A stretch of DNA of 64,000 bases from Plicaturopsis crispa FD-325 SS-3 (taxonomy: Eukaryota > Basidiomycota > Agaricomycetes > Amylocorticiales > Amylocorticiaceae). The stretch covers positions 53,962 to 117,961 of the forward strand of contig KN832554.1 of the NCBI GenBank assembly GCA_000827205.1, in the 5' to 3' direction. This document shows positions 1 to 9,090 of the stretch, piece by piece. The notes beneath the pieces were generated by a model. That model saw nothing but the letters and a program-made list of their open reading frames with translations. It ran no database searches and had not been told where the DNA came from. The position numbers were made by a program, and so were the translations under genes. Every line of letters starts with the position of its first letter. The stretch's first letter is position 1.

Positions 1-855
1 AAGACCGTTTTCTTGCCTCGTTTAAAAAGCCAGAGTGTATGGGTGACATCTTGAATAAAATCAACGGTGAGACGCTCAAAGCCTTCCAAACATAACTAGC
101 AATGACATGTTTGAATCCATTTTTTAAAAATTCATCGGTCACTACGTCGCTAAGCAGCCCTTTGGGCCGCTCTGCACGCGACTACGTTTCCCGATTTCAT
201 TTTTAAAAATGGATTCAATGTCATTTTCAGTTTCTATGCGTAGAGATTGGTACAGACTAGTATTGTATTTATGTTAGAAGTCTAATGGTGCTTGACTTGC
301 ACCATGCTGGGATCGCACAGGGTAGGATCACTGTGTATGAACCAAGATTTCGGGGTGCAGTGACATTACGGTCGCACATCTGGCGCGCCGCGGCGCGCCT
401 GCGTGAATATACTGCTATTCTACAGTATCATCTCTGCCTGGGCTTGTGTTCCGATCCGACTTATGCCTGGCTGGTTGTGGGAAACCACCTTTTCTCTGAC
501 TTCTGAGTCAGAGGGCAGCCGCGGTGTATTCATCGGGAGGGAAACCTTTCAGATACTAGTACCCGGATTTATTTACCATAAATCCGTGTGCAGCTGAAAG
601 GGCAGAGGTCAATAAACAGGCAGCATTCACTATTATTCAAGGTTAAAAATCGTTCAATGCTCGCAGCGTCCGATTTGATTAATAGTAGAGACTGTAGTAT
701 CTAATCATTGTGTGAAATCGCACCTACGGTGCTCGATTACCATGGGTTACATAGGCGTCGACAGATCTAGATAACGGATTAATTTCCGTTTAATTCCCGA
801 TTTGTTGGGTTGTGTTTGGATCGGTTGGAACACCCAACGCCGCCTGATGAGTCTC
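1..855. other. no gene seen; AT-rich intergenic DNA with a stem-loop
   Basis: No open frame of convincing length or composition is present; short frames at 285-506 and 403-597 overlap in different phases and match nothing I know. The stretch contains one inverted repeat, listed separately. Base composition is more AT-rich than the genes downstream, as expected of spacer. Confidence 0.5.
111..222. repeat. inverted repeat able to form a long stem-loop
   Basis: An arm of about 28-30 nt at 111-141 (core TTGAATCCATTTTTTAAAAA) is repeated in reverse complement at about 193-222 (core TTTTTAAAAATGGATTCAA), separated by about 50 nt. The arms differ by a few substitutions and one T-run length change. 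It could be a MITE fragment or a transcribed hairpin. No target-site duplication is obvious. Confidence 0.6.
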
Positions 856-1224
856 TTACAGACGAAACACTTGGTCAACCGTCGCGGCCATCCCTTCATC
901 TGCTTTAGCGCGAGCTAACTGCACCTCTATCAGCTCGGAGTACCCGCTCCCCGCCTCCTTCGGCATCCCCGCACTCGAATTCACCCCAGGCCCACTAGTA
1001 CTCCCGCACGTGTCGAGGATGCGCAGGAGCTGGAGTGTGTCGGGGAGCTTGTGGGCGCGCAGGGCAGCGAGGGCGGCGAGTAAGTGGTTGTCCAGTCGTC
1101 GTTCAGGGTCGTCGTTATCGCGCAGTGGGTTGTGTGACGTATGCGGTAGGTGGCGGGGGAGGAGGGGATCGCGCTCGGGGTCTGCTTTGTGTCGACGAGC
1201 GAGGCAGGGACACAGCCAGTTCAT
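856..1224 (-). CDS. small conserved-looking protein with N-terminal Cys pair, possibly truncated
   Basis: The frame from the ATG at 1224 gives about 122 residues starting MNWLCPCLARRHKADPERDP. A Cys-rich N-terminus followed by basic residues and an ERDPLLP-like stretch resembles the start of a common basidiomycete family (DUF5923-like, presumed lipid-anchored at Cys); a later LLAALAALRAHKLPD segment also recalls that family's short helical region. The rest does not match, so this may be a truncated copy or a fast-evolving relative. The frame is open upstream to 1419, but the composition changes before 1224, so I chose this ATG. The left arm of the 54-bp inverted repeat lies just upstream. The family link comes from memory, not a search. 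Confidence 0.4.
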   Translation of the reverse strand: MNWLCPCLARRHKADPERDPLLPRHLPHTSHNPLRDNDDPERRLDNHLLAALAALRAHKLPDTLQLLRILDTCGSTSGPGVNSSAGMPKEAGSGYSELIEVQLARAKADEGMAATVDQVFRL

Positions 1225-1268
1225 CGTCGTACAAACGCAAGGGAAGGGGGTTAGGGCGATGACGTGGG

Positions 1269-1322
1269 GAGACGCGGAGGCTTTGGTGGCCGATGAAGGG
1301 TGGGAATAACAGACGTCAACAA
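1269..1322 (+). repeat. left arm of a 54-bp inverted repeat (partner 5545-5598)
   Basis: Positions 1269-1295 and 1303-1322 are matched exactly by the reverse complement of 5572-5598 and 5545-5564, with a 7-nt unmatched spacer in both arms (47 of 54 identical). The 3' block ends GGAATAACAGACGTCAACAA, a motif that recurs in altered form near 18.3 and 20.9 kb. Confidence 0.75.
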
Positions 1323-1390
1323 AGGGCACGTGTTTATCGTGGCGATCACTTTGCACTCTGAGTCTCGTCCGCGAAAGCCGGGGCCGCTTC

Positions 1391-2467
1391 ATGGACCGTC
1401 CCTGCTCGCGCGCTCCCACTCAGGATGGCATCACCGCGCCCCGTCCCCTGCCTTGCACCCCCTCTGCCCTCGTCCCTTCATCGCCTCTCCCCGCCTCCCA
1501 ATCCACTCCAGTCTCCACTTCCCTTTCTCCTTCCCCTTCACCGTCCTCCCCTCTCCACTTCTGTCCCAAGCTCTCTCGCAAAGAACGCGCTCGCGCATCC
1601 TCCACCTTAACAACCTTTGCCACCCACCTCCGCCTTTCCGAGCTCCCCTTGGAAACGCACCAGTACCGTCCGCGCTCCATGTATTTTCCCACTTTCCTCC
1701 TCAACCGCGTACTGGATAATTTGCTAGATATAATGTGTGTTGAGGATTTAGGTAAGATGTGCGGCACGAGGGAGTGGGCGTTTAAGGAGAGATGGGAGAG
1801 TGAGTTGTGGGTGGTTGTGAGGGGTGTGCAGGAGGATGTGCGGAAAAGCAGAGCAGACGGGGAGCGCGATGGGGAGGCGCGCGTCGATCTTCCTGCACCG
1901 ACAATGATTGACGACGCCGAGGCGCGCGTGCTGCCTGGGCCGTCTACAAAACATACCCTCTCGCAGGCTCCCAATCAGGAGCGCGTCATCGCGCGCCCTC
2001 CTCTACCGTGCGAGAATTCCGCTCTCGTGCGTGTTCCTGCACCACCTCCTACTCAACCCGCTCCCCGTAGCCCATCCTCCCCTACCACTACTCCTCCCAA
2101 ACTCACACGCAAAGAACGCGCCCGCGCCTCCAAAACCCTAACAACCTTCGCCACGCACCTCCGCCTCTCCAAGCTCCCCTTGAAAATGCACCAATACCGC
2201 CCGCGATGCATGTATTTCCCCACCTTCCTCCTCAACCGCATACTGGATAATTTGCTGAGCATTGCGTGTGTGGAGGATTTAGGTAAGATGTGCGGCACAA
2301 GGGAGTGGGCGTTTAAGGATAAGTGGGAGGGGGAGTTGTGGGAGGTGGTGAGGGGGGTGAGGGAGGAGGTGTGGACAAGGAGGGAGGCTAAACGGGTGAA
2401 GCGTAGGGGGAGGGATCAGGGTACGCATGTGAGTGGTGCTAAACATGCCGCCACTGGCCGTGTCTAA
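1391..2467 (+). CDS. 358-aa protein with two tandem ~93-residue repeats
   Basis: One uninterrupted frame. A Pro/Ser-rich leader (1-59) is followed by repeat 1 (about residues 60-152), a second Pro-rich linker, and repeat 2 (about 237-330), then a basic tail. Each repeat contains LSRKERARAS-, YFPTFLLNR.LDNLL-, CVEDLGKMCGTREWAFK- and ELW.VVRGV-like segments and the two are roughly 80% identical. The pattern (FLP..LLD.I..N, then W.F, then ELW..V) is reminiscent of the C-terminal tail on RecQ-like helicases of Agaricomycetes, so this could be a duplicated orphan tail; that is a weak memory-based suggestion. No helicase motif is present. No intron is needed. Expression and function are unknown. 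Confidence 0.5.
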   Translation: MDRPCSRAPTQDGITAPRPLPCTPSALVPSSPLPASQSTPVSTSLSPSPSPSSPLHFCPKLSRKERARASSTLTTFATHLRLSELPLETHQYRPRSMYFPTFLLNRVLDNLLDIMCVEDLGKMCGTREWAFKERWESELWVVVRGVQEDVRKSRADGERDGEARVDLPAPTMIDDAEARVLPGPSTKHTLSQAPNQERVIARPPLPCENSALVRVPAPPPTQPAPRSPSSPTTTPPKLTRKERARASKTLTTFATHLRLSKLPLKMHQYRPRCMYFPTFLLNRILDNLLSIACVEDLGKMCGTREWAFKDKWEGELWEVVRGVREEVWTRREAKRVKRRGRDQGTHVSGAKHAATGRV

Positions 2468-2784
2468 TGTCTAACGTCTCGCTCGCTCCCCTCTCTGCTA
2501 AACCCTCACCAGCAGCCGCTAATGTCTCCTTTTTCCGTCGCCTCTGACGTCCCCGCTCCTACCGATTCGCAACCGTCTACCTAAGTGGCTCGAAGGATTA
2601 CTCTGCCTAATGCCTATGTCTACTGCCTAATGCCTAGGTATATCTATCCTCGCGACAAGGTGCAGTCGTACTATCCCTTCCGCTGCAACCGCCGTCCATC
2701 CCGCGCTAGATTCGCCCTCCCACTACACTAGCGTCGCTCCCACATCCTTCGACGTTTGTGGAACACACATCCGCGCGCACGCCC

Positions 2785-2890
2785 ACGGGCACGTTCCTGC
2801 ACGCATTCACGGACACGTTCTTGCGCGCACTCACGGGCACGCTCTTGCGCGCGCTCACGGACACGCTCCGGCGCGCACTCGCGGACATGT
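2785..2890. repeat. 24-bp minisatellite, 4 copies plus a partial
   Basis: Four consecutive 24-bp units (2785-2808, 2809-2832, 2833-2856, 2857-2880) with the pattern ACGGrCACGyTCytGCrCGC+rCTC, then a partial copy. Because 24 is divisible by three, the frame reads as an 8-residue repeat, but there is no other sign of a gene. Confidence 0.85.
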
Positions 2891-2974
2891 CCGTCGTTTT
2901 TCCTCACTGCGCCCCAGCGTCCTCGCGCCGCACCAAGCGTCGTCTTCGCACTCAGGCCAGCGTCGTCCTCGCGC

Positions 2975-3070
2975 CGCACTCACGTCGTTTTTGCCCCGCA
3001 CTCACGTCGTTTCTGCACCGCACGAGCGTCGTTTCTGCACCGCACGAGCGTCATTTTCGCACCGCACCGA
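2975..3070. repeat. 22-bp minisatellite, about 4 copies
   Basis: Units start near 2975, 2997, 3019 and 3041, each with a CGCAC..ACGTCGTTT or CGCACGAGCGTCGTTT core. The period is not a multiple of three, so open frames across it are by-products of composition. Confidence 0.8.
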
Positions 3071-3121
3071 GCGCGGTTTTCAGACTGCACTCGGGCTAGC
3101 GTTGGTTCTCAGACGTGCTCA

Positions 3122-3283
3122 CAGCGAGGACGCGCATTTACACCGAAGACGCGTACTCACAACGAAGACGCGTATTCACAGCGAGGACGCGTGTTCACAG
3201 CGAAGACGCGTATTTCCAGCGAGGACGCGTATTTGCAGCGAGGACGCGTATTTGCAGCGAGGACGCGTATTTACAGCGAAGGC
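3122..3283. repeat. 19-bp minisatellite, about 8 copies
   Basis: The unit GCGAGGACGCGTATTTGCA (with A/G and T/C variants) repeats about eight times. A 19-bp period cycles all three frames, giving a 19-residue pseudo-repeat in each overlapping open frame, which argues against coding. Confidence 0.88.
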
Positions 3284-3366
3284 TAAAGACGTCTGCGATC
3301 GCTCACGATATTGTCTCTGCGCGCCCACGGACACATCTGCCCGCTCGCTTAGTCTCTACGTGCGCA

Positions 3367-3690
3367 CGGACATGTCCTTACGCACTCGGGGACATGCCTC
3401 TGTACGCTCGGGGACATGTCTCTGTACGCTCGGGGACATGTCTCTGCACACTCGGGGACATGTCTCTGCACACTAGTTTGGGGATATGTCTCTGTACGCT
3501 CGGGGATGTGTCTCTGCACGCTCGGGGACATGTTTGCACACTCGGGGACATGTCTCTGTATGTTCGCGGACATGTCTCTGCACACTCGGGGACATGTCTC
3601 TGTACACTCGGGGACATGTCTCTGCACGCTCACGGACATGTCTCTGTACGCTCGGGGACGTGTCTCTGTGCGCTCATGGACACGCTTGTG
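3367..3690. repeat. 22-bp minisatellite, about 14 copies
   Basis: The unit core GGGGACATGTCTCTGTACGC repeats about 14 times with scattered substitutions and occasional indels (one unit carries an extra few bases near 3475). The period cycles reading frames, so every frame on both strands is open; the long frames here are not genes. Confidence 0.9.
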
Positions 3691-5544
3691 CATGCAAGAA
3701 CGCGTCCCTGTGCATGCGAAGACACGTCCTCGAGCACTTACAGGGACACGTCGAGCGCATGCGAGGACCCGTCCTCAAGCACACGCAACGACAGCACACA
3801 ATGGCACGTCGTCGAGCGTCTACCAGCTCTAGAGGCTGGTGCAGCGTGCAGCTCCGTCGTTGTGCACGCACGCACGTCCCGTTCCAGCCCGTGTCTTGTT
3901 CGTGCACACTTAGCCACCGTTCGCGCGCGCGCAGCCTGTCTCACGTTTGTGCCCAGCCCGCGTCTGTGCGCTCAGCCCGTCTCCTGCGTGGGCTCGATCG
4001 GTACCCGTCCGCGCTAACGCAGCCCGTCTCTCGCTCGCGCACTCAACCCGTCTCCGTCTCGTGCTCAGCTCGTGTCCGTGTCCTGTTACCACACTCGATC
4101 CGTGCCCGTTTGTACTCACGCAGCCAGTGTCTTGGTCGGGCTCTGGTAATCTCTCATACGCGTGCACAGGCCGTCGTGCACACACCGCCCGTCCCCTGTC
4201 CGCGCTCAGCCAGTGTCCCGTGCACGCTCAATCATTATCTTGTTCGCACTCGGCCCATCTCCCGCGCACTGCCGGCACTCAGCCCGTCCCGTTCGCGCAC
4301 GCAGGCTCAGCGGTGCAGCGCGGCCGTCCAAGGACTGATCATTGATGAGACGCTGTTTCGTTCAGATCTCGACTCCCACCCCCCCGTGCAATCCGTCTTC
4401 GAGTCCTCCACTGCTGGACCCCCGTTTACTGTACGTGCACTATTCATACCTTACACTGTGGTCTGAAACAATCACGGCCTGGCTGGCTCTCGGTCTCGAA
4501 TTAACAATGATAAACGATCACATCTCGCGCGTAGATACTTATCGTAACTGACACTAATTCTGTACCTACACTGTTCAGAAACTTGGCCCCGCGAATGTAT
4601 GTACAACACCGTCGGAGGACTTGGGCCGCGCAGTGCCGGGTTCGTGGCTGGTGTGTGTGTGAAGGTGGAGCGGTGAAGGGATTTTGTCGGCGCAGATCTG
4701 GCCGAAACATCGGGGCAATCGTGCTGTCCTGCGCGAGTGAAACTTGTGCACGTCGACGCGTCGAGAGCAGCCGCGAAACCTGCGCATGTCGGGACCGCAC
4801 GGAAGGGAGCTAGCATCAGCACGGGCCAGTGTCGTGAGCGTAAGAGGGACGGGAGGGACTTGAATGCTGCTGGATGGGGAGCGTGGACGGGGGCGACCAG
4901 AGACGTAGACGGTGGGCGATGAGGAGCGTAGACGACGAGGAGCATGGGCACGAAGAGGAGCATGGGCACGACGGGACGGGCATGTATACAAGAAGCTGAG
5001 AAGACGCCCGGACAATTTTGTCGTTAACGTTGCAGGGTGGAAGGAGCGCTGGACGATTGGATAATGATGCGCACTCACGACGGGGAGGAGCATGGGCACG
5101 CGTCCACGACGGGGCGAACATGGGCACGACAAGACGATTTTGAGATGATCCCGGGCACCACAGAGACGAGCATGCGTGCAGGACGCCCGCAAACGATCCG
5201 CACAAGGCCGTTGCAGCGTGGAAGAAACCCAGGACCACTGGAGAATGATGACGGGAGGCGGACGGCAGTCCTGGACGACACGAGCAGACGGACGATGGAC
5301 AGCACGAGCAGCTGCGGGCGGGAGAGGTGTCAGGAGTGTCGAGACGCAGCAGTTCAGCTCGGAGGGAAGACGCAGCACCGAATAGATGTGCCCTGGATCT
5401 AACACCAGGCAACGCAGCAGTGGATCGAGGGCGCAGGGCACGGAGAAAGACGCAGCACCAGAAAAGACGCAGCACTGGACGTAGCACTGGTCCGAGGGGA
5501 GCGGAGACGAGAGCAAAGCCATTGACGGAAAACACGCGCATCCA
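3691..5544. other. degenerate GC-rich repeat tract, no supported gene
   Basis: From 3691 to about 4320 older repeats built on CAGCCCGTCTC-like and GTGCACGC-like words continue and fade. 4320-5544 has long overlapping open frames on both strands (e.g. minus 4575-5624 and 4816-5706), but their translations are Arg/Pro/Ser-biased and recognisable as nothing. I regard them as composition artefacts. Confidence 0.55.
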
Positions 5545-5598
5545 TTGTTGACGTCTGTTATTCCTGCACGCCATCGGCCACCAAAGCCTCCGCGTCTC
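5545..5598 (-). repeat. right arm of the 54-bp inverted repeat (partner 1269-1322)
   Basis: Reverse complement of the left arm with the same 7-nt unmatched spacer. The two arms bracket the duplicated-repeat ORF and all minisatellites, about 4.3 kb. A further weak half-match (GTTGACGTCT) lies near 5693. Confidence 0.75.
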
Positions 5599-5909
5599 GC
5601 CTTCATCTCGTCTTCGCTCATCACGGCGGCCAGTGCTGCGTCTGTTCTCCGGGCCCTGCGCCCTCGGTCTACAATTTAGCGAGCGTCCTCTGTTGACGTC
5701 TCCCACTACCCAACGAACCTGACAGCATCGACGCTCCTCACAGCTAAAACCATTTGCCAGACTAGTAGCACCCTTTGCGAAGATGAATGACTCTACGAAA
5801 GCGGAGCTCGAGGGTCCTCACGACGGCCATCCCCGCGCCAGGACGCTTCTCAATGCGCCGAGGCGTGCTGCACCGCGCTCCCGGACCGCACATCCTCCCG
5901 CACCGTGCT

Positions 5910-6540
5910 CGAGAAATTTATTTAACACGCGCAAAGAGCTCATACACGCGCTGTACGATGCCGTCAATTGTCATGGTGCGCAGCCCGAGAACAGTACTTA
6001 CGCATACCTACTGATTGATCGTTGCGCACACGCAACTGGGGCGTATGGAAGAAGAATATCCCACACCGTGATATCAGCACGAAGGACATCTCGCGCGGTG
6101 GCTCTCGACGTGGGTGTCCTCATCGGCCTCGACCGCAGCCGGGATCACCGTACGTCCTCGCGCCTCTTCACCGGCACTGATTAGTAACTGACACAGACAC
6201 GCACTCAATGCAGGGAACGCGGGCATTCCAGTCCACCACAGTGCTCGATGAGGAGCGCTGGCCCCACGACCACCTAGACGACCTGGAGTCCTTTTTCTGG
6301 CATGGTTCGGGCGCGTCTTCAAGAGACTCGTCCGGAAACTTGCAGAGTTCGACCGGGCCAAGCGCCACACCGTGTACCTATCCATAGATGTGGACGAAGC
6401 CGAGGAGAGTGAGGAGGCCCCGCGCGTATGACGTCGGGGAGCTGGGGAAGGATGTGCCGAGCCCTGTGAGCGGGAGGACGGCCAGCGAGGATTACGCGGA
6501 ATTTTGGGGGTCGTGCAGGGAGCCATCGACGAGCTGGGGG
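5910..6540 (+). pseudogene. decayed FunK1 protein kinase, C-terminal part
   Basis: Fragments in different frames line up with FunK1 kinases: ELIHALYDAV near 5934, PHRDIS (catalytic loop) near 6065, GVLIGLDRS (DFG-region equivalent) near 6110, then after a likely intron 6150-6213 GTRAFQST..LDDLESFFW, and EDYAEF near 6490. The last two match GTRAYQS..DDLESFFYV and EDYAEFLG in the intact kinase at 24-27 kb. The catalytic-loop and DFG-like parts are in different frames, and the frame is lost again after SFFW, so at least two frame breaks exist. The N-terminal half is absent. Confidence 0.65.
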
Positions 6541-9033
6541 ATGACGCCGCGTCTTGCAAGGGGGTCACGGCTGCGACGTCCAAGAAGCGTCAACGATAGG
6601 TAGGATGTGACTGCTCCCGCCTAGGCAGGTTCTTGTAGTCGAAGAAACGCCGCCAGAACTTGTGTGGACCCTTCCTCCTCTTTCTGTTTATGTTTTCTGA
6701 TTTTCGCGTCGTCGTACTTGCATGCTCCAGCTCTCCCTTTGGCATGCCCTCCTCTCGTGCTTTGTATGCTCTGCGTATATACTCTACGCTACATCTGTCT
6801 TCATGATCTACTCTAGTAACGTGCAAATGCCACCTCGCGTCTCTGTAACTATCATGGCCATCTCCCGGAACGCGACAACGCCCCCGGTGCTGCGACATCA
6901 TGAACGATTAATGTTCTCAGTAAAAACGAAAGTCGCGCTGTAGTCTAGGGATAGTCACGGAAAGTCTTAGCACGACTTCCCATGACTTTGTTTTACATTT
7001 TTGACCGTCTTTTCCCATAATCGTGACTTTTGAAACTGCCAATAGTCAAATAATAGTCAAGGAATAGTCGAGCAGAAGAGAAGCGAGGAATCACGCGCGG
7101 GTGGTTTCTGGTCGTCAATCATCTTACGGAGGTCTCGTTGTAGTAGTCATTGAAAACGTCAATTATATTTTGTCTATTACTGAACTAAGGACATGGACTA
7201 GGTAACAGAACTGAACGAGATCGGAATGGGTAACAGAACTGAACGAGATCGGAATGGGGGCCGATGTCCAAAGACTCTACATCCCCAGCATGATAGACTA
7301 CAGGGCCGGGTGGGTAGACTGAGGCATTACAAGGCTTCTGCCAGTGTCCGTCGAGAGAGAGCATATGATCAGCAGAGTGTAAGGGGCTACGAGCAGACGA
7401 ACTCACCCGCCCAGCAACAGCATGCGCATGTCGATATTCGAGTTGGCACACAGCAACCACGGAGAGAGTGTCCCTGCAATAGTTGCGCATCGCGAGAAAC
7501 GGGTCAGTAACTTCAGATAGCCGTAAAGAAAACATATTTACGCACCGCTGTCTCTGTGCTCCTTCCCGGAGGATAAAGTGCCCATCGAAACAGCATCTAC
7601 GCGTCGCAATACATCAGTGTGTAACGAGCGTCCAGCAGCGAATGTACACGTACCATCTTTTTGCACTCATTTAGGGACATCACCGCCTTAGGGACGCCCG
7701 TATTTCCTTTGCTACAAAGATGCCTGAAGCTCTAGAGCACCTGCTCCAAAACGTCGATCCTGAAAGCGGGCCAGTCAAGACTTGATCATCCTTGTGCTCA
7801 CGTACCTGCTCCAAACGAGACTCAGGAGTAGACGGACTACACAGAAATCCTGTCTGTAGCTGATCCGATCGTAGGCGCCTTCGGGTTCGTCCAATAACGC
7901 GGTGTAGCCAGCTGGCAGATTCGGGAACAGGCCTCCAGTTCGTCGTATGGGATACTTAGCAGCGGCGTCAAGTCGGATTACTGCCGCTGATATTCGTGTC
8001 CATCTTGATCTTGGACCCGCGATACGCGAGGAGCGCGGCGCCGCCGCCGGTCGACCCGCCAGACAGCGGTTGCTGGCTCGAGTAGTATTGTCTTCGAAGC
8101 GAGGTCAGCGCCTCGCCTTTAACACCGCCTGCGAGCTCGCACGACCCTGCGCGCACCGATGTGCCTCCCTACCAAGTAAGTACATTGTATTCTTTACCAA
8201 CGGGTGGACAGCAATCTCACCGGTAAAAGCATGATGTGTAGAATCCTCACAGCGCCCGAAGTTCTTGTCGGCGGAGCCTTGATATCCACCTGTTAGTGCA
8301 CGGCGAGAAGGACCAGATCAGACGCGTCCATTGTGTGTGACGCTCGGGAACCGCGAGGAGTCACATCTCGGATCGGAGGAGTCGAGACAATGGGCGGAAG
8401 CACGGCTCATCGGCTCGGCCCAGAGTCTCGCGGTCCACCCATGTCGGTTTCGGGTGATGTGGATATTGTGTAGATATTGCATATGCGCCATTGTACTGCC
8501 CTGGTTGCGAGGGGAAAAATGGAATCTATGCAAAGATGCTCATTGCGATCTGGTAAAACTTGAAGGTCCGTGTTCACTGACCTGTGAGTTCCGAGCAGTG
8601 AGCACGACAGCTGGCGGAAACTGTCGCGTTTATGACCACTTTCGAGAACCCGAATCCCAGAAGATTGAGTGGAAGCAATCGAGGAAAAGCGCCAAAGTTG
8701 ACGCACTCGGATTGAAAAGAGATAAAGGGCGCGCCGCGCGAATGAGGACACTTGCCTTTTTGGGATCGAAGAGTCAGGGTCGCGCGCATTGTCGATTGTT
8801 TGAAAGTTCATCGTTCATCTTCTCTTGACTCAGACACCCACCTGCTCTCGACAATATATTCAAAGCGCACATAGCTGCTCGAGCATTTTTACCTTCACAG
8901 AACCCAGTAAGCGCACAATAGCTTCCCCTTCCGTCCGTAGCTGACTTCCTCGCTGGACAAAGCGTGAATCTACTATTTCGACACGCCATCAGTGGCACAG
9001 CACACGAGCTCATTGTCCATTGAGCAACGCTGG
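6541..9033. other. intergenic, no supported gene
   Basis: 2.5 kb without a frame I can support. 6950-7100 has several short TAGTCAA/TAGTCACG-like words in both orientations, suggesting an old transposon scar. A perfect 28-bp tandem duplication lies at 7201-7256. The longest frame (8331-8828, plus, 165 aa) has no recognisable domain and is overlapped by an equally long antisense frame. Confidence 0.45.
7201..7256. repeat. perfect 28-bp tandem duplication
   Basis: The 28 bases at 7201-7228 (GGTAACAGAACTGAACGAGA...) are repeated identically at 7229-7256. Confidence 0.95.
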
Positions 9034-9042
9034 TATATAAAA
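9034..9042 (+). promoter_or_regulatory. TATA box of the FunK1 kinase gene
   Basis: TATATAAAA lies 49 bases upstream of the chosen ATG at 9091. It also rules out the upstream in-frame Met at 8992 as the start, since that lies 5' of the TATA box. Confidence 0.6.
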
Positions 9043-9090
9043 TGCCCTCTCTACCTACCCACCAGGTCAGTGAACTTTTTCTCCCCAATC

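Noticed and set aside
240-720. Possible solo LTR or other element end
   Set aside because: No matched termini or target-site duplication could be identified.
3367-3690. CRISPR-like array
   Set aside because: Units abut with no unique spacers and the organism is a fungus.
3115-4466. Long open frames across the minisatellites (e.g. 3115-4017 and 3486-4466, plus)
   Set aside because: Repeat periods of 19 and 22 bp leave all frames open; the translations are the same repeat read in rotating phases.
4575-5706. Minus-strand frames of 349 and 296 aa
   Set aside because: They overlap each other in different frames with Arg/Pro/Ser-biased content and no recognisable domain.
8331-8828. 165-aa plus-strand ORF
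   Set aside because: An equally long antisense frame overlaps it, no domain is recognised, and no TATA or splice context is convincing.
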